A DNA stretch of 64,000 nucleotides from Gemmatimonadaceae bacterium (lineage in GTDB: Bacteria > Gemmatimonadota > Gemmatimonadetes > Gemmatimonadales > Gemmatimonadaceae). The stretch covers positions 1 through 64,000 of the forward strand of contig JAICKA010000007.1 of assembly GCA_025928185.1 (NCBI GenBank), in the 5' to 3' direction. Below are positions 7,610-16,058 of this stretch, piece by piece (the stretch's first letter is position 1; every line of letters begins with the position of its first letter). The position numbers and the translations under genes were made by a program. Below the pieces are notes generated by a model, which was not told the DNA's origin, did not search any database, and saw nothing but the letters and a program-made list of their open reading frames with translations.

Positions 7610-8689
7610 GTCAAACACCCCCCACCCCTTCGCGCGCACCCGCGCTCCATGCTCATCCAGCCCCGGCGGCGCAAAGCGCACGGTGCCGCCCACACTCGAT
7701 GGCAGTCCGGTGAGCGGCGACGCATTCGTGTCGCGCAACGCTTCGAGTACCGACTGCACGACTCCAGTCGGAACACCGGCGCGCTCCAGGCGGTCGCGCC
7801 ATTCGGCTGCTGGGCGCGTGGCAAGGCGTCGTGAGAATTCACTCACGATCCGCTCCCGATGCGCGACTCGGCCGGCGTTTGTGAGCAGGGTCACATCGTC
7901 CGCCAGCGCGTCAAGGCCGAGCGCGCGAGCACAGGCCCGCCATTGCGCGTCGCTTCCCACGGCGATGACGATCGGCCTGTCTGCTGCCCTGAACAGCTCG
8001 TAGGGGACGAGGTTGGGGTGGGCGTTGCCCCAGCGCCTGGCATCCTTGCCGCTGACCAATGTGTTCTGGGCCACATTCACCAGGGCCGCCCTCGCACTAT
8101 CGGCGAGCGACACCGTGAGCCTCGCCCCCTGCCCCGTACGCCCGCGTCGAACCAGGGCGGCGAGTACCATGATTGCCGCATCCTTTCCGGCGAGCACGTC
8201 AGCCAACGCGACGCCCACTTTCATTGGATTACCGTCCGCTTCGCCGGTGATCGCCATCCAGCCGCACTCGGCCTGGGCCACGTAGTCGTAGCCCGGGCGG
8301 TCGACGCCGGCGCCGAAGCCCGTGATCGTGCACCAGATCAGCTCGGGACGGCGTCCGCACCAGTCGGACGGCGACAGGCCTTTCCGCTCCAGCACGCCCA
8401 TCCGAAAGTTGTCGACGACCACATCCGCTTCGGCCAGCAGGCGCTCGATCAGGGCGCGGTCGGAGGGGTCGTCGAAGTCCGCGGCGATTCCAAGCTTGTT
8501 TCGGTTGATACTCAGATAGTAGGCGCTTTGCCCGCGATCATCGAACGGCGGCCCCCAGCCGCGGGTATCGTCTCCGGAGCCAGGGCGCTCGACCTTGATT
8601 ACGTCCGCTCCCAGGTCGCCCAGCGTCATCGTACAGAGCGGGCCAGCAAGAACCCGCGTTAGATCGAGGACCTTTACGCCATGGAGCAT
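7604..8689 (-). CDS. CaiB/BaiF family CoA-transferase
   Basis: Class III CoA-transferase moving CoA between acyl donors and acceptors; the substrate cannot be predicted. Family features are the N-terminal VLDLTRVLAGPLCTM, then GDLGADVIKVERPGSGDDTR, SINRNKLGIAAD, VVVDNFRMGVLER, and GVALADVLAGKDAAI with the Asp that normally serves as the catalytic nucleophile. At 361 residues it is slightly short, but the C-terminal GVPTGVVQSV block is present. It stands alone; the next gene upstream is divergent. Confidence 0.88.
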   Translation of the reverse strand: MLHGVKVLDLTRVLAGPLCTMTLGDLGADVIKVERPGSGDDTRGWGPPFDDRGQSAYYLSINRNKLGIAADFDDPSDRALIERLLAEADVVVDNFRMGVLERKGLSPSDWCGRRPELIWCTITGFGAGVDRPGYDYVAQAECGWMAITGEADGNPMKVGVALADVLAGKDAAIMVLAALVRRGRTGQGARLTVSLADSARAALVNVAQNTLVSGKDARRWGNAHPNLVPYELFRAADRPIVIAVGSDAQWRACARALGLDALADDVTLLTNAGRVAHRERIVSEFSRRLATRPAAEWRDRLERAGVPTGVVQSVLEALRDTNASPLTGLPSSVGGTVRFAPPGLDEHGARVRAKGWGVFDA

Positions 8690-8918
8690 CTACTGTCGCC
8701 TTGCTGTATCCATTGAGTGATCATGGTTCCATCATTATTGATGCAAAGTGAGCAAACGCACAGCGGTCTCGGACCGCCTTGCGTAGCTGTCGTGAAATCA
8801 TATACTTCCGCGACCTCGAGCGCCGCCGGCGAACATAGCGCTGCCTGCCCAGCCGGACAACGCGCCACTCGGCTCGAGGTCCACCACCCGACCCCGCACG
8901 TGCGACACGTGAACTCAT
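8690..8918. other. Divergent intergenic region, CoA-transferase / phasin-like
   Basis: 229 bp between two divergent starts. It contains two CACGTG hexamers close to the 8919 start (about 8899-8912) and an AT-richer stretch at 8720-8745. Promoters for both genes are expected here, but no clear -35/-10 pair could be assigned and no coding frame is convincing. Confidence 0.4.
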
Positions 8919-9605
8919 ATGGTGGATAAGCCGCTCCCGAACGACCCCACCCCCGCCAGCCCGGCCGAGCCGGCCGCCGCCCAGCGCCGCGCCCCCGGCC
9001 ATCGGCCAATGGACATGCGCGACACTGTCGCCGAAATGGCGGAACGGGCGCAGATCATCAGTCAGGAAGCGGGCACCAAAGTGGCCGCTGCGATGCGCGA
9101 CGTCATCAGTGCGGCGGCGGGAATCACTGGATTCGCGATCGAAAGCGCGCGCGATCTCACGCAATACATGGTTCGCCGCGGGCAGATGACGCCGGAAGAG
9201 GCTGAAAAGCTGATCCGCGAGGCCGAATCCGCCCACGAAAAGCGGCCGGCGAGCGAGAAATCCAAGCCGACGGCAAATGCGATCGCGGCCGAGCGTGCGG
9301 CAATCGCCAAGGCCGAAGCGGCGGCGCGGAACGCCGCACTCGCCTCGGCGCATGCGACCGCGCAGGCGTCGATGAAAGCGGCCGCAAAGTCGGCGGCGGC
9401 TGCGGCATCGGCCAAGCCGACGACGCCAGCACCAGCAGCAAAGGGCGCCCGACCGGTAGTTGCGCCGGCGAAAGCAGCCGCGAAACCGGCGCCAGCCAAG
9501 GCTGCGAAAGCTGCGAAAGCCGCCAAGCCCGCTGCGGCGAAGTCGGCGGGCAAGAGTGTCAAGGCGAAGTCCGCCAAGCCCGCGAAGAAAACGAGCAAAC
9601 GCTAA
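8919..9605 (+). CDS. Phasin/AlgP-like Ala-Lys-Pro-rich protein
   Basis: 228-residue protein in two parts. Residues about 30-95 form an amphipathic helical, phasin-like region (MRDTVAEMAERAQII, AGITGFAIESARDLTQYMV, MTPEEAEKLIREAE). From about residue 100 on it is a very basic Ala/Lys/Pro-rich tail resembling histone H1-like and AlgP/PhaF tails. Such proteins bind polyhydroxyalkanoate granules or DNA; which applies here is not visible. The stop overlaps the otsB stop (shared CTAA). Confidence 0.65.
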   Translation: MVDKPLPNDPTPASPAEPAAAQRRAPGHRPMDMRDTVAEMAERAQIISQEAGTKVAAAMRDVISAAAGITGFAIESARDLTQYMVRRGQMTPEEAEKLIREAESAHEKRPASEKSKPTANAIAAERAAIAKAEAAARNAALASAHATAQASMKAAAKSAAAAASAKPTTPAPAAKGARPVVAPAKAAAKPAPAKAAKAAKAAKPAAAKSAGKSVKAKSAKPAKKTSKR

Positions 9606-10417
9606 TTGCCCGTCCGGCCGCCACGTTGCTCGAGAATCGACTCGAGCAGCGCGCGCATGGCAGCCGGATCGGGAACACTGAACTCCGCTTCCGTCTGAAC
9701 GCCGCGATCGTCGCCGCCCACACGGACGGTGACGGTCGACGGATTGGCGAGCCGCAACGCGCGAAACGCATCCTCGTCGGTCCGATCGTCGCCGGCGCAC
9801 AGTACCGACGCGCCGCCGCTCAGCGCGCCGAGCGTTTCGGCTAGATCCACCGCGGCGGTCCCCTTGTCGACGTCGACCGGCGGCCGCAGCTCGAGCACTT
9901 CCTTGCCGCGCGTGAGGCGGAGCCGCAAATCGCTCGCGATTCGCTCCGTGGCCGCGACGAGCTCCGGCACGATGCGCGGATGCGCGAGCCGATAGTGAAT
10001 GCTCATCGTCCAGCGCTTGTCCTCGACGAGCACGCCCTCCATTTCGCTGGCGATCGCGCGCGCGCGCGACACGGCTGTGGCGATCGCGTGCTCGAACGGT
10101 ATGACGTCGGCTCGCGGCGCCGGCGACGCGTTCGGCGCCGCCAGCTCGAAGCCGTGATTGCCGATCACCCACACCGAGTCGAGCTCGATGAGCCGGCGTG
10201 CGTCGACAGCCTCGCGCCCGGAGATCACGGCCACGTGCACGTTGTTGAGCGCGGCGAGGGCGGCGAGGACGTCGCGCGTTGCGTCCGGCACGGACGCGTA
10301 CTCCGGGCGCGGCGCGATCGGCGACAGCGTACCGTCGATGTCGAGCAGGAGCATGAGCGGCACACCGGACAATCGGCGCCCGAGCGACTCCGATACGGGA
10401 AGCGCTGGTGCCGTCAC
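9602..10417 (-). CDS. otsB: Trehalose-6-phosphate phosphatase
   Basis: HAD-superfamily phosphatase converting trehalose-6-phosphate to trehalose. The nucleophile motif DIDGTLSPI is near residue 26, followed by VAVISGRE, the substrate-cap signature RLTRGKEVLELRP and the metal-binding GDDRTDEDAF. At 271 residues the length is normal. The start is GTG, 3 bp after the otsA stop, so the pair is an operon. Trehalose is a compatible solute and desiccation protectant. Confidence 0.95.
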   Translation of the reverse strand: MTAPALPVSESLGRRLSGVPLMLLLDIDGTLSPIAPRPEYASVPDATRDVLAALAALNNVHVAVISGREAVDARRLIELDSVWVIGNHGFELAAPNASPAPRADVIPFEHAIATAVSRARAIASEMEGVLVEDKRWTMSIHYRLAHPRIVPELVAATERIASDLRLRLTRGKEVLELRPPVDVDKGTAAVDLAETLGALSGGASVLCAGDDRTDEDAFRALRLANPSTVTVRVGGDDRGVQTEAEFSVPDPAAMRALLESILEQRGGRTGN

Positions 10418-10420
10418 CCG

Positions 10421-11938
10421 TCAGCCAACGGCCGTGAGCGCGCGCTGCGACGCCATGATCTCCGTCGAGCGGCCGAGGATCGAGTCGAGCCAGTCGAAGA
10501 TCGTTGAATTGTGCAGTTGCTTGCGCATGCGGTGCATCCGCCGCCGCCGCTCCTCGGGCGACATCTCCAGCGCCGTACGGATGCCGCCCATGAAGCCGTC
10601 GACGTTGAACGGATTGATCAGCACCGCACCCTCGATCTCCTCCGCCGAACCGGTGAAGCGGCTGAGAATCAATACGCCGCGCTCGTCGAGCTGCGACGCG
10701 ACGAACTCCTTGGCGACGAGATTCATGCCGTCCTGCAGCGACGAGACGATGCAGAGGTCCGCGGCGCGGAACACCGCCGCGAGCAGATCGGAGTCGACGT
10801 TCTCGTTGATCAGCACGATCGGCGTCCAGTCGTCGGTGCCGAACGTCGCGTTGATGCGAATGACGTTCTGCGTCACCTCGCGCTCGAGCGCGTTGTACGC
10901 GGGCAGATCGGTGCGCGACGGCGTGCACACGAAGATGAACGTGAACCGCTCGCGCATGTTCGGCGATTCATTCCACAACGTCTCGAGCGCGCGAATGCGC
11001 TCGGGGATGCCTTTCGTGTAATCGATCCGGTCGACGCAGACGCCGAGCTGGCGCGTACCCTTGGCGTACCGCTCGCGGAGCGTTTCGCACAGCGTGCAGG
11101 CGCCGGGTGCCGAGGCCATCTCCTCGAATCGATCCACGTCGATGCTGATCGGGAACGCGCCGACGTGCACGATGCGATCGCGAAAGTGCACGCACTGCCG
11201 ATCATGATCGACGCGCGCCTCCGGAATGAACCGATCGACGCAATCGAGAAAATTCACCGCATAGCGATCGATCTGGAATTCCATCAGATCGTTGCCGAGC
11301 AGGCCTCGCAGCACCGCTTCGTGAGTGCCGGCGGGCAGCATGCGCAGGATGTCCGCCGGCGGAAACGGAATGTGCCAGAACTGGTGAATGAACAGCGTCG
11401 GCCGCATGGCGCGCAGGTATTCGGCGGCGAGCGCGAAGTGGTAATCCTGGATCCATGCCATCGCGCGTCCGGTGCACCGCTCCGCTTCGTCGGCCACGGC
11501 GTGCGCGAATCGAAGGTTGACGGTACGGTACCGCTCCCAGAACTCCGTGCGATACTCGAAATGCTGGATCAGCATGTGGCAGAGCGGCCACAGCGCGCGG
11601 TTGGCAAACCCGTGGTAGTAGCCGTTCACATCCGCTTCGTCGAGCCAGACGCGGCGCACGGTGTAGCACTCCTCGCCCGGCGGTACGGCGACGCGTCCCG
11701 CTTCGTCAGCCACGTCGCGATCCGCCGTGCCGCTGCCCCACGCCACCCACGTGCCGTGCGTGCGGCGCATCGTGGGATCGAGCGCCGACACCAGCCCACC
11801 CGCCGGCTGCTTGACCTCGATCCCGTGCACACCGCGCATGTGCTCGTACGGCTCGCGGTTGGACACGAGAATGAATTTGCAGTCGTCGAGGTAGTGCGAG
11901 ATGTCGATCATATCGGAGTGGGGAGCCGCAACAGCCAT
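10421..11938 (-). CDS. otsA: Alpha,alpha-trehalose-phosphate synthase (GT20)
   Basis: GT20 glycosyltransferase joining glucose from UDP- or ADP-glucose to glucose-6-phosphate. Signatures include FILVSNREPY, QPAGGLVSALDP, the WIQDYHFAL and HQFWHIPFP donor-site region, VDRIDYTKGIPERI with the Arg/Lys that bind phosphate, and the C-terminal SSLQDGMNLVAKEFVA. At 505 residues it is full length. First gene of otsA-otsB. Confidence 0.96.
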   Translation of the reverse strand: MAVAAPHSDMIDISHYLDDCKFILVSNREPYEHMRGVHGIEVKQPAGGLVSALDPTMRRTHGTWVAWGSGTADRDVADEAGRVAVPPGEECYTVRRVWLDEADVNGYYHGFANRALWPLCHMLIQHFEYRTEFWERYRTVNLRFAHAVADEAERCTGRAMAWIQDYHFALAAEYLRAMRPTLFIHQFWHIPFPPADILRMLPAGTHEAVLRGLLGNDLMEFQIDRYAVNFLDCVDRFIPEARVDHDRQCVHFRDRIVHVGAFPISIDVDRFEEMASAPGACTLCETLRERYAKGTRQLGVCVDRIDYTKGIPERIRALETLWNESPNMRERFTFIFVCTPSRTDLPAYNALEREVTQNVIRINATFGTDDWTPIVLINENVDSDLLAAVFRAADLCIVSSLQDGMNLVAKEFVASQLDERGVLILSRFTGSAEEIEGAVLINPFNVDGFMGGIRTALEMSPEERRRRMHRMRKQLHNSTIFDWLDSILGRSTEIMASQRALTAVG

Positions 11939-12009
11939 GCCCGGTGCCGAACGCTCGTTCGCGATTGGCGAATCACCGCTCGGCCAATACGTTTAGCCGC
12001 ACTCTCCTC

Positions 12010-12987
12010 ATGACTCTCATCATGCGTGCGCCAACGCGCATCGACTTCGGCGGCGGCTGGACGGACGTGCCGCCGTACGCCGACGAGATGGGCGGCTTCG
12101 TCTGCAATCTAGCGATCACCCGATACGCGACCGCGTCCATCCGCGAGCCCAGCCCGTCGGAGGCGCGCCGTGACGCTCGCGCCGGCGAGCCGCGCGTGCG
12201 CGCCGCGCGGCCGGCCGATCACTCGATCGCCGATGCGGCCGCGCGCCGCTTTGGCGTGGACGGCGAAATCATAGAAGTGCGCAGCGACTTCCCCATCGGC
12301 GCGGGACTCGGCGGATCGTCCGCCGCGGGCGTGGCGATCGTCGCCGCGCTCGCGGCTGCGCACGATGAGTCGCTCGATCGCACCCAGATCGCCGAACTGA
12401 GCCGGGACATCGAGATCGCCGACCTCGGAATTCCCGGCGGCCGGCAGGATCACTACGCGGCCGCGTACGGCGGCGCGCTCGCGCTGCGCTTTTCGGCCCG
12501 CGGCGTGAACGTGCGACGAATTCCGCTCGGCGCGTCCACCTGCGCCGAGCTGGAACGGCGGTGCGTCGTCGTGTACACGGGCCAGAGCCGCATCTCCGGT
12601 GAAACGATCGACGCGGTGCTCGGCGCGTATCGCGAGCGCGAGCCACGCGTGCTCGCATCGCTCGACGGCATGCGCGACCACGCCGAGCAGATCGCCAAGG
12701 CGCTGGCCGACGGCGACATCGATGCGCTCGGCGCGCTGGTCGCCGAGCAATGGACCCTGCAGCGGTCGTTGCATCCGGCCATTCCGACGCCGCTGATCGA
12801 CGAGATCATCGAACGCGGATGCGCGGCAGGCGCAATCGGCGCAAAGGCGCTCGGTGCATCGGGCGGCGGATGCGTGCTGCTCGTCGCGCGAGACGACCGC
12901 GTGGATTCCGTGCGCGAGATTGCCGCGAGCCTCGGCGAGCCGGTGCCGTTTGCCATCGACACCGACGGAGTGACGCGATGCGCGTAG
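12010..12987 (+). CDS. GHMP kinase (heptose-7-phosphate / sugar kinase-like)
   Basis: Small-molecule kinase of the GHMP family. The N-terminal RAPTRIDFGGGWTD, the ATP loop PIGAGLGGSSAAG and the C-terminal GASGGGC are intact. The RIDFGGGWTD start and the GIPGGRQDHYAAAYGG block are most like D-glycero-D-manno-heptose-7-phosphate kinases (HddA) and fucokinase C-terminal domains; the sugar is uncertain. The frame is open from 11944, but the ATG at 12010 (or 12022) fits the family N-terminus. It overlaps the M20 gene by 10 bp. Confidence 0.85.
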   Translation: MTLIMRAPTRIDFGGGWTDVPPYADEMGGFVCNLAITRYATASIREPSPSEARRDARAGEPRVRAARPADHSIADAAARRFGVDGEIIEVRSDFPIGAGLGGSSAAGVAIVAALAAAHDESLDRTQIAELSRDIEIADLGIPGGRQDHYAAAYGGALALRFSARGVNVRRIPLGASTCAELERRCVVVYTGQSRISGETIDAVLGAYREREPRVLASLDGMRDHAEQIAKALADGDIDALGALVAEQWTLQRSLHPAIPTPLIDEIIERGCAAGAIGAKALGASGGGCVLLVARDDRVDSVREIAASLGEPVPFAIDTDGVTRCA

Positions 12988-14138
12988 AACGTGGGGACGG
13001 CGTGGGACTCCTGCGCGAGCTGGTACACATGGATTCCCGGAATCCCACGCTCGTGCCGGGCGGGCCCGGTGAAGGCGAGATCGCGCGTGTGCTCGGCGAC
13101 ATACTCGCGAGCTGGGGGTTCGACGTCGAACGGCGCGAGGCGGCGCCCGGGCGACCGAACGTGATCGCGCGCATCGGTCGCGCGGAAAGCGGCGCGCGCT
13201 CGCTGATGTTCAACGGCCATCTCGATGTCGTCGACGTCGACGGCATGACGCACGACGCGTGGGGCTCGGTCGAGCAGGACGGCAAGTTGTTCGGCCGCGG
13301 CGCATCGGACATGAAGGCCGGTGTCGCCGCGATGTGCGCCGCCGCCGCCCGCGCCGCCGATCAGTCGCTCGCGGGTGAGCTGATCGTCGCGGCGGTGGTC
13401 GACGAGGAGTTCGAAAGTCTGGGCACCCGCGCGTTGATCGAGAGCGGCGTGCGCGCCGACGCGGCCATCGTCACCGAGCCGACGCGCCTGGCGATCATGC
13501 CAGCGCACCGCGGCTTCGTGTGGATCGACGTGACGACGCTCGGCCGCGCGGCGCACGGCAGCCGGTGGGATCTCGGTGTGGACGCGATTCGCCATGCGGG
13601 CCTCGTGCTGGCGGAGCTTGAGCGTCTCGATGCCCACGATCTGCCGCGCCGGTCGCACGCGCTACTCGGCCGTCCGTCGATTCATGCTTCTCTGATCAAT
13701 GGCGGAAGCGGCATGTCGACGTACCCGGACCGGTGCACGCTGCGTCTCGAGCGGCGCACCATTCCGGGCGAATCGGCGGACGAGGTGCGGCGGGAGATCG
13801 AAGCCCTGTGCGCCACGGTGGCCGCATGTCAACCGGAGTTTCGCGCCGAGGTGCGCGTGACACTGAGTCAGCCGCCGAGCGACGTGGCGGTGGATGCGCC
13901 GATCGTTGGCGCGCTGGAACGGGCGATTCGCGGCGGCGGCGGCGGCGTGCGCGTCGAGGGAATGTCGGCCTGGACCGATGCGGCGCTGCTCAACGACGCC
14001 GGCATTCCGGCGATCTGCTTTGGCCCGGGCGACATGGGCCTGGCGCACGCGGCAACGGAGTGGGTGGAATTGAGAGAAGTCGAACGGGCGACGGAAATTC
14101 TGGCGCGCCTGGCTGTGGACTGGTGCGGAGCGAAATAG
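12978..14138 (+). CDS. M20 family deacylase/peptidase (ArgE/DapE type)
   Basis: 386-residue metallo-hydrolase cleaving N-acyl or peptide bonds. Zinc ligands and catalytic residues are visible: His in FNGHLDVVDVDG, Asp in GRGASDMKAGV, the Glu pair in VDEEFESLG, Glu in VTEPTRLAI and a C-terminal His in GLAHAATEWVEL. The dimerisation domain lies in between (HRGFVWIDVTTLGRAAHGS). The start overlaps the kinase gene by 10 bp, so the two are coupled. The substrate (acetyl-ornithine, succinyl-DAP or other) cannot be told from sequence. Confidence 0.9.
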   Translation: MRVERGDGVGLLRELVHMDSRNPTLVPGGPGEGEIARVLGDILASWGFDVERREAAPGRPNVIARIGRAESGARSLMFNGHLDVVDVDGMTHDAWGSVEQDGKLFGRGASDMKAGVAAMCAAAARAADQSLAGELIVAAVVDEEFESLGTRALIESGVRADAAIVTEPTRLAIMPAHRGFVWIDVTTLGRAAHGSRWDLGVDAIRHAGLVLAELERLDAHDLPRRSHALLGRPSIHASLINGGSGMSTYPDRCTLRLERRTIPGESADEVRREIEALCATVAACQPEFRAEVRVTLSQPPSDVAVDAPIVGALERAIRGGGGGVRVEGMSAWTDAALLNDAGIPAICFGPGDMGLAHAATEWVELREVERATEILARLAVDWCGAK

Positions 14139-14140
14139 AC

Positions 14141-14362
14141 ATGGGGCAATTGACGCATGCGCAGTACGACGTTCTCGAGCGGGCCATCACGGCAGGCAGC
14201 CGCGTGGCCGTGCGGCGTGGCGCGCGGCGCGAGAGCATCGTGATTCCGTTGCGCCTCGAAACCGAGGGCCGGCGCGAGGTGATCGCGGCACGAAATCCGA
14301 CCACTGGTCACGATCTGCGCATCTATGTGGACGAGATCGAGTCGGTGGAGGCGGTAGGTTGA
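14141..14362 (+). CDS. Small conserved-looking protein, hypothetical
   Basis: 73-residue basic protein (starts MGQLTHAQYDVLERAI) with a probable small beta-barrel region (GSRVAVRRGARRESIVIPLR). GGAG precedes the ATG. It follows the M20 stop by 2 bp, and its TGA overlaps the TTG start of the RNase H-like gene (TTGA), so it sits in one translationally coupled run. Family not recognised. Confidence 0.65.
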   Translation: MGQLTHAQYDVLERAITAGSRVAVRRGARRESIVIPLRLETEGRREVIAARNPTTGHDLRIYVDEIESVEAVG

Positions 14363-15039
14363 GCGGGAATCTCGAGCTGCCGGAGCGTGGGGGGCCAGGG
14401 GGCGAGCTGCCGCTGATCGCCATCTATGCCGACGAGTCGTGCCTCGGAAACGGCCGCGAAGGAAGTAACCCGGGCGGGGCGGCAGGCGTCATTGAGTATG
14501 TACATCCCGGCTCCGGCAACCTGACTCGATGGGACTACTGGGTATCGGAACCGGCGACGACGAACAACCGCATGGCCTTGCGGAGCGTGATCGACGCGTT
14601 TCAGGCGATCTCGCGCAAGGGCGTGCGCTTTCGGGTGCTGTTCACCAGCGACTCGCAGTATCTGGTGAAGGGCATGAGCGAGTGGGTGTTCGGCTGGATC
14701 GCGCGCGGCTGGAAGAAGAAGGAAGGGCCGATACTCAATCTTGAATTATGGATTGAAGCAGTGGAGTCGGTGCGCGCGCATCAGGTGAGCTGGCAGTGGG
14801 TGCGGGGGCACGTGGGACATCCACAGAACGAGTACGCGAATCATCTGGCGACGCGGGCCGCGCGCGAGCAGACGAGCTCCGGCGGAATCGTGTCATCACA
14901 GTTCGATGAATGGCTGGCGGCGGAGCGGGAGCGGGCGAAGGGACGCATGGCCGTGGAACCGGCGGCGTTTCCCGATGGTAGCCGGTTCAAGGCGCTGCGT
15001 CCGTATCCGGTGAGTCCACGGCCGGCACGAATCACCTAG
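14359..15039 (+). CDS. RNase HI-fold protein with degenerate active site
   Basis: 226-residue protein with a clear RNase HI fold: YADESCLGNG, TTNNRMALRSVID, TSDSQYLVKGMSEWV and WVRGHVGHPQNEYANHLA. Compared with E. coli RNase HI the Asp of strand 1 and the Asp of TSDSQY remain, and the GH-GHP histidine remains. The Glu of NNRMEL is Ala, and the C-terminal catalytic Asp (NERCDELA) is Asn. Two of four acidic metal ligands are thus lost, so ordinary RNase H cleavage looks unlikely. There is an insert after GNG and a C-terminal extension of about 45 residues. The start is TTG overlapping the previous stop. Confidence 0.85.
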   Translation: MSGNLELPERGGPGGELPLIAIYADESCLGNGREGSNPGGAAGVIEYVHPGSGNLTRWDYWVSEPATTNNRMALRSVIDAFQAISRKGVRFRVLFTSDSQYLVKGMSEWVFGWIARGWKKKEGPILNLELWIEAVESVRAHQVSWQWVRGHVGHPQNEYANHLATRAAREQTSSGGIVSSQFDEWLAAERERAKGRMAVEPAAFPDGSRFKALRPYPVSPRPARIT

Positions 15040-15077
15040 AATCACCTGGATCCGCGATGCGGATGGAGGGCTGGACG

Positions 15078-15260
15078 ATGAAAAAGTTGATCGTGGCGTT
15101 GATCCTCGGCGTGGCGGTCGGCTACGGCTGGGGGTACGGCGAAGGCCACGACGGGCAACCGTCGATCGTCTCCCGCACGCTGGACCACTTCGGTGCATCG
15201 AAATTGCGAGCGGAGCAGGCTGCGCGAGACAAACTGATCGACGCCGCCGGCAAGCCTTGA
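15078..15260 (+). CDS. Small membrane or exported protein
   Basis: 60-residue protein with a single hydrophobic segment at the start (MKKLIVALILGVAVGYGWGY) and a charged helical tail (SKLRAEQAARDKL). GGAGGG lies 8 bp before the ATG. Function unknown. It is probably transcribed with the RNase H-like gene 38 bp upstream. Confidence 0.6.
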   Translation: MKKLIVALILGVAVGYGWGYGEGHDGQPSIVSRTLDHFGASKLRAEQAARDKLIDAAGKP

Positions 15261-15337
15261 CGGCGCGAACGGGCTCGCGGTTGTAGAGTACAACGTACTG
15301 GTCCACGCGTTGGCACTTCGCCCCAGCCCCGTTCGTG

Positions 15338-16051
15338 ATGGATAATGTCGATCGCATGTACCGCCACCTGGTGCGAACCATTCGCTCCAGGTTCCCGCAG
15401 TATCTGACGCAGCCGTTCAGCGTCGGCGAGCTGCACCAGAGCATCCTTCCCTACCGGCATCATCGCCGAGAGCTCGGCCTCGAGACCAACGAGGATTACG
15501 AGATCACGCTGACCGAGCTGCTCGCCGGCGCGCGCGATTACCTGATCGTCGACGAGCGCATGCGCGACGTACTGCGCCAGCAGCTCGAGGCGGCGAACCC
15601 CGACCCGAGCGCATTCAAGCAGTTCGCCACCGCGACGGTCGCGCTTGCGCCGGCGGCACTGCGCAGCCTCGAGGTGGGCCCGCCCGACGAAACGCCGCAC
15701 GCGGCGGCGAAACCCGCGCCCGCGGCCAAGCCAGTCGGCAAGGGCGGCGAATCAGCCAGGGCGGCTCCGTCTCAGGCGTCGTCCACCGCGACCACGGCGC
15801 CGCGGCCCGCGAGCACGACGCCGACACGTACGCCGTCGCCCGCGCCGATTCCCGGCGGCGGATCGATGACCCCAGCCGCGGGCGACACCTGCCGCTCGTG
15901 CGGCGAAGCGCTGCCCGTCGGCCGCCCGATCACGTTCTGCCCGCACTGCGGCCAGAATCTCACGACGATGAGCTGTCCGGCTTGCGGCTCGGAGCTGGAA
16001 GTGGGCTGGAAGTTCTGCCCGACCTGTGGACGGCCGGCAACGGCCCGGTGA
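15338..16051 (+). CDS. Double zinc-ribbon protein
   Basis: 237-residue cytoplasmic protein. The N-terminal 100 residues are helical (MYRHLVRTIRSRFPQYL, NEDYEITLTELLAGARDY). They are followed by an Ala/Pro/Thr-rich linker and two C-terminal zinc ribbons: CRSCGEALP with FCPHCGQNL, then CPACGSELE with FCPTCGRPA. The eight cysteines should bind two Zn ions. Role unknown; such tails usually mediate protein or nucleic-acid contacts. A GTG at 15335 is an alternative start. Confidence 0.75.
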   Translation: MDNVDRMYRHLVRTIRSRFPQYLTQPFSVGELHQSILPYRHHRRELGLETNEDYEITLTELLAGARDYLIVDERMRDVLRQQLEAANPDPSAFKQFATATVALAPAALRSLEVGPPDETPHAAAKPAPAAKPVGKGGESARAAPSQASSTATTAPRPASTTPTRTPSPAPIPGGGSMTPAAGDTCRSCGEALPVGRPITFCPHCGQNLTTMSCPACGSELEVGWKFCPTCGRPATAR

Positions 16052-16058
16052 GGTGATT

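Noticed and set aside
8721-10928. 735-codon open frame on the minus strand
   Set aside because: It runs antisense to the phasin-like gene and across otsB/otsA in another frame. Its composition is Arg/Ala-rich with no domain, typical of GC-rich shadow frames.
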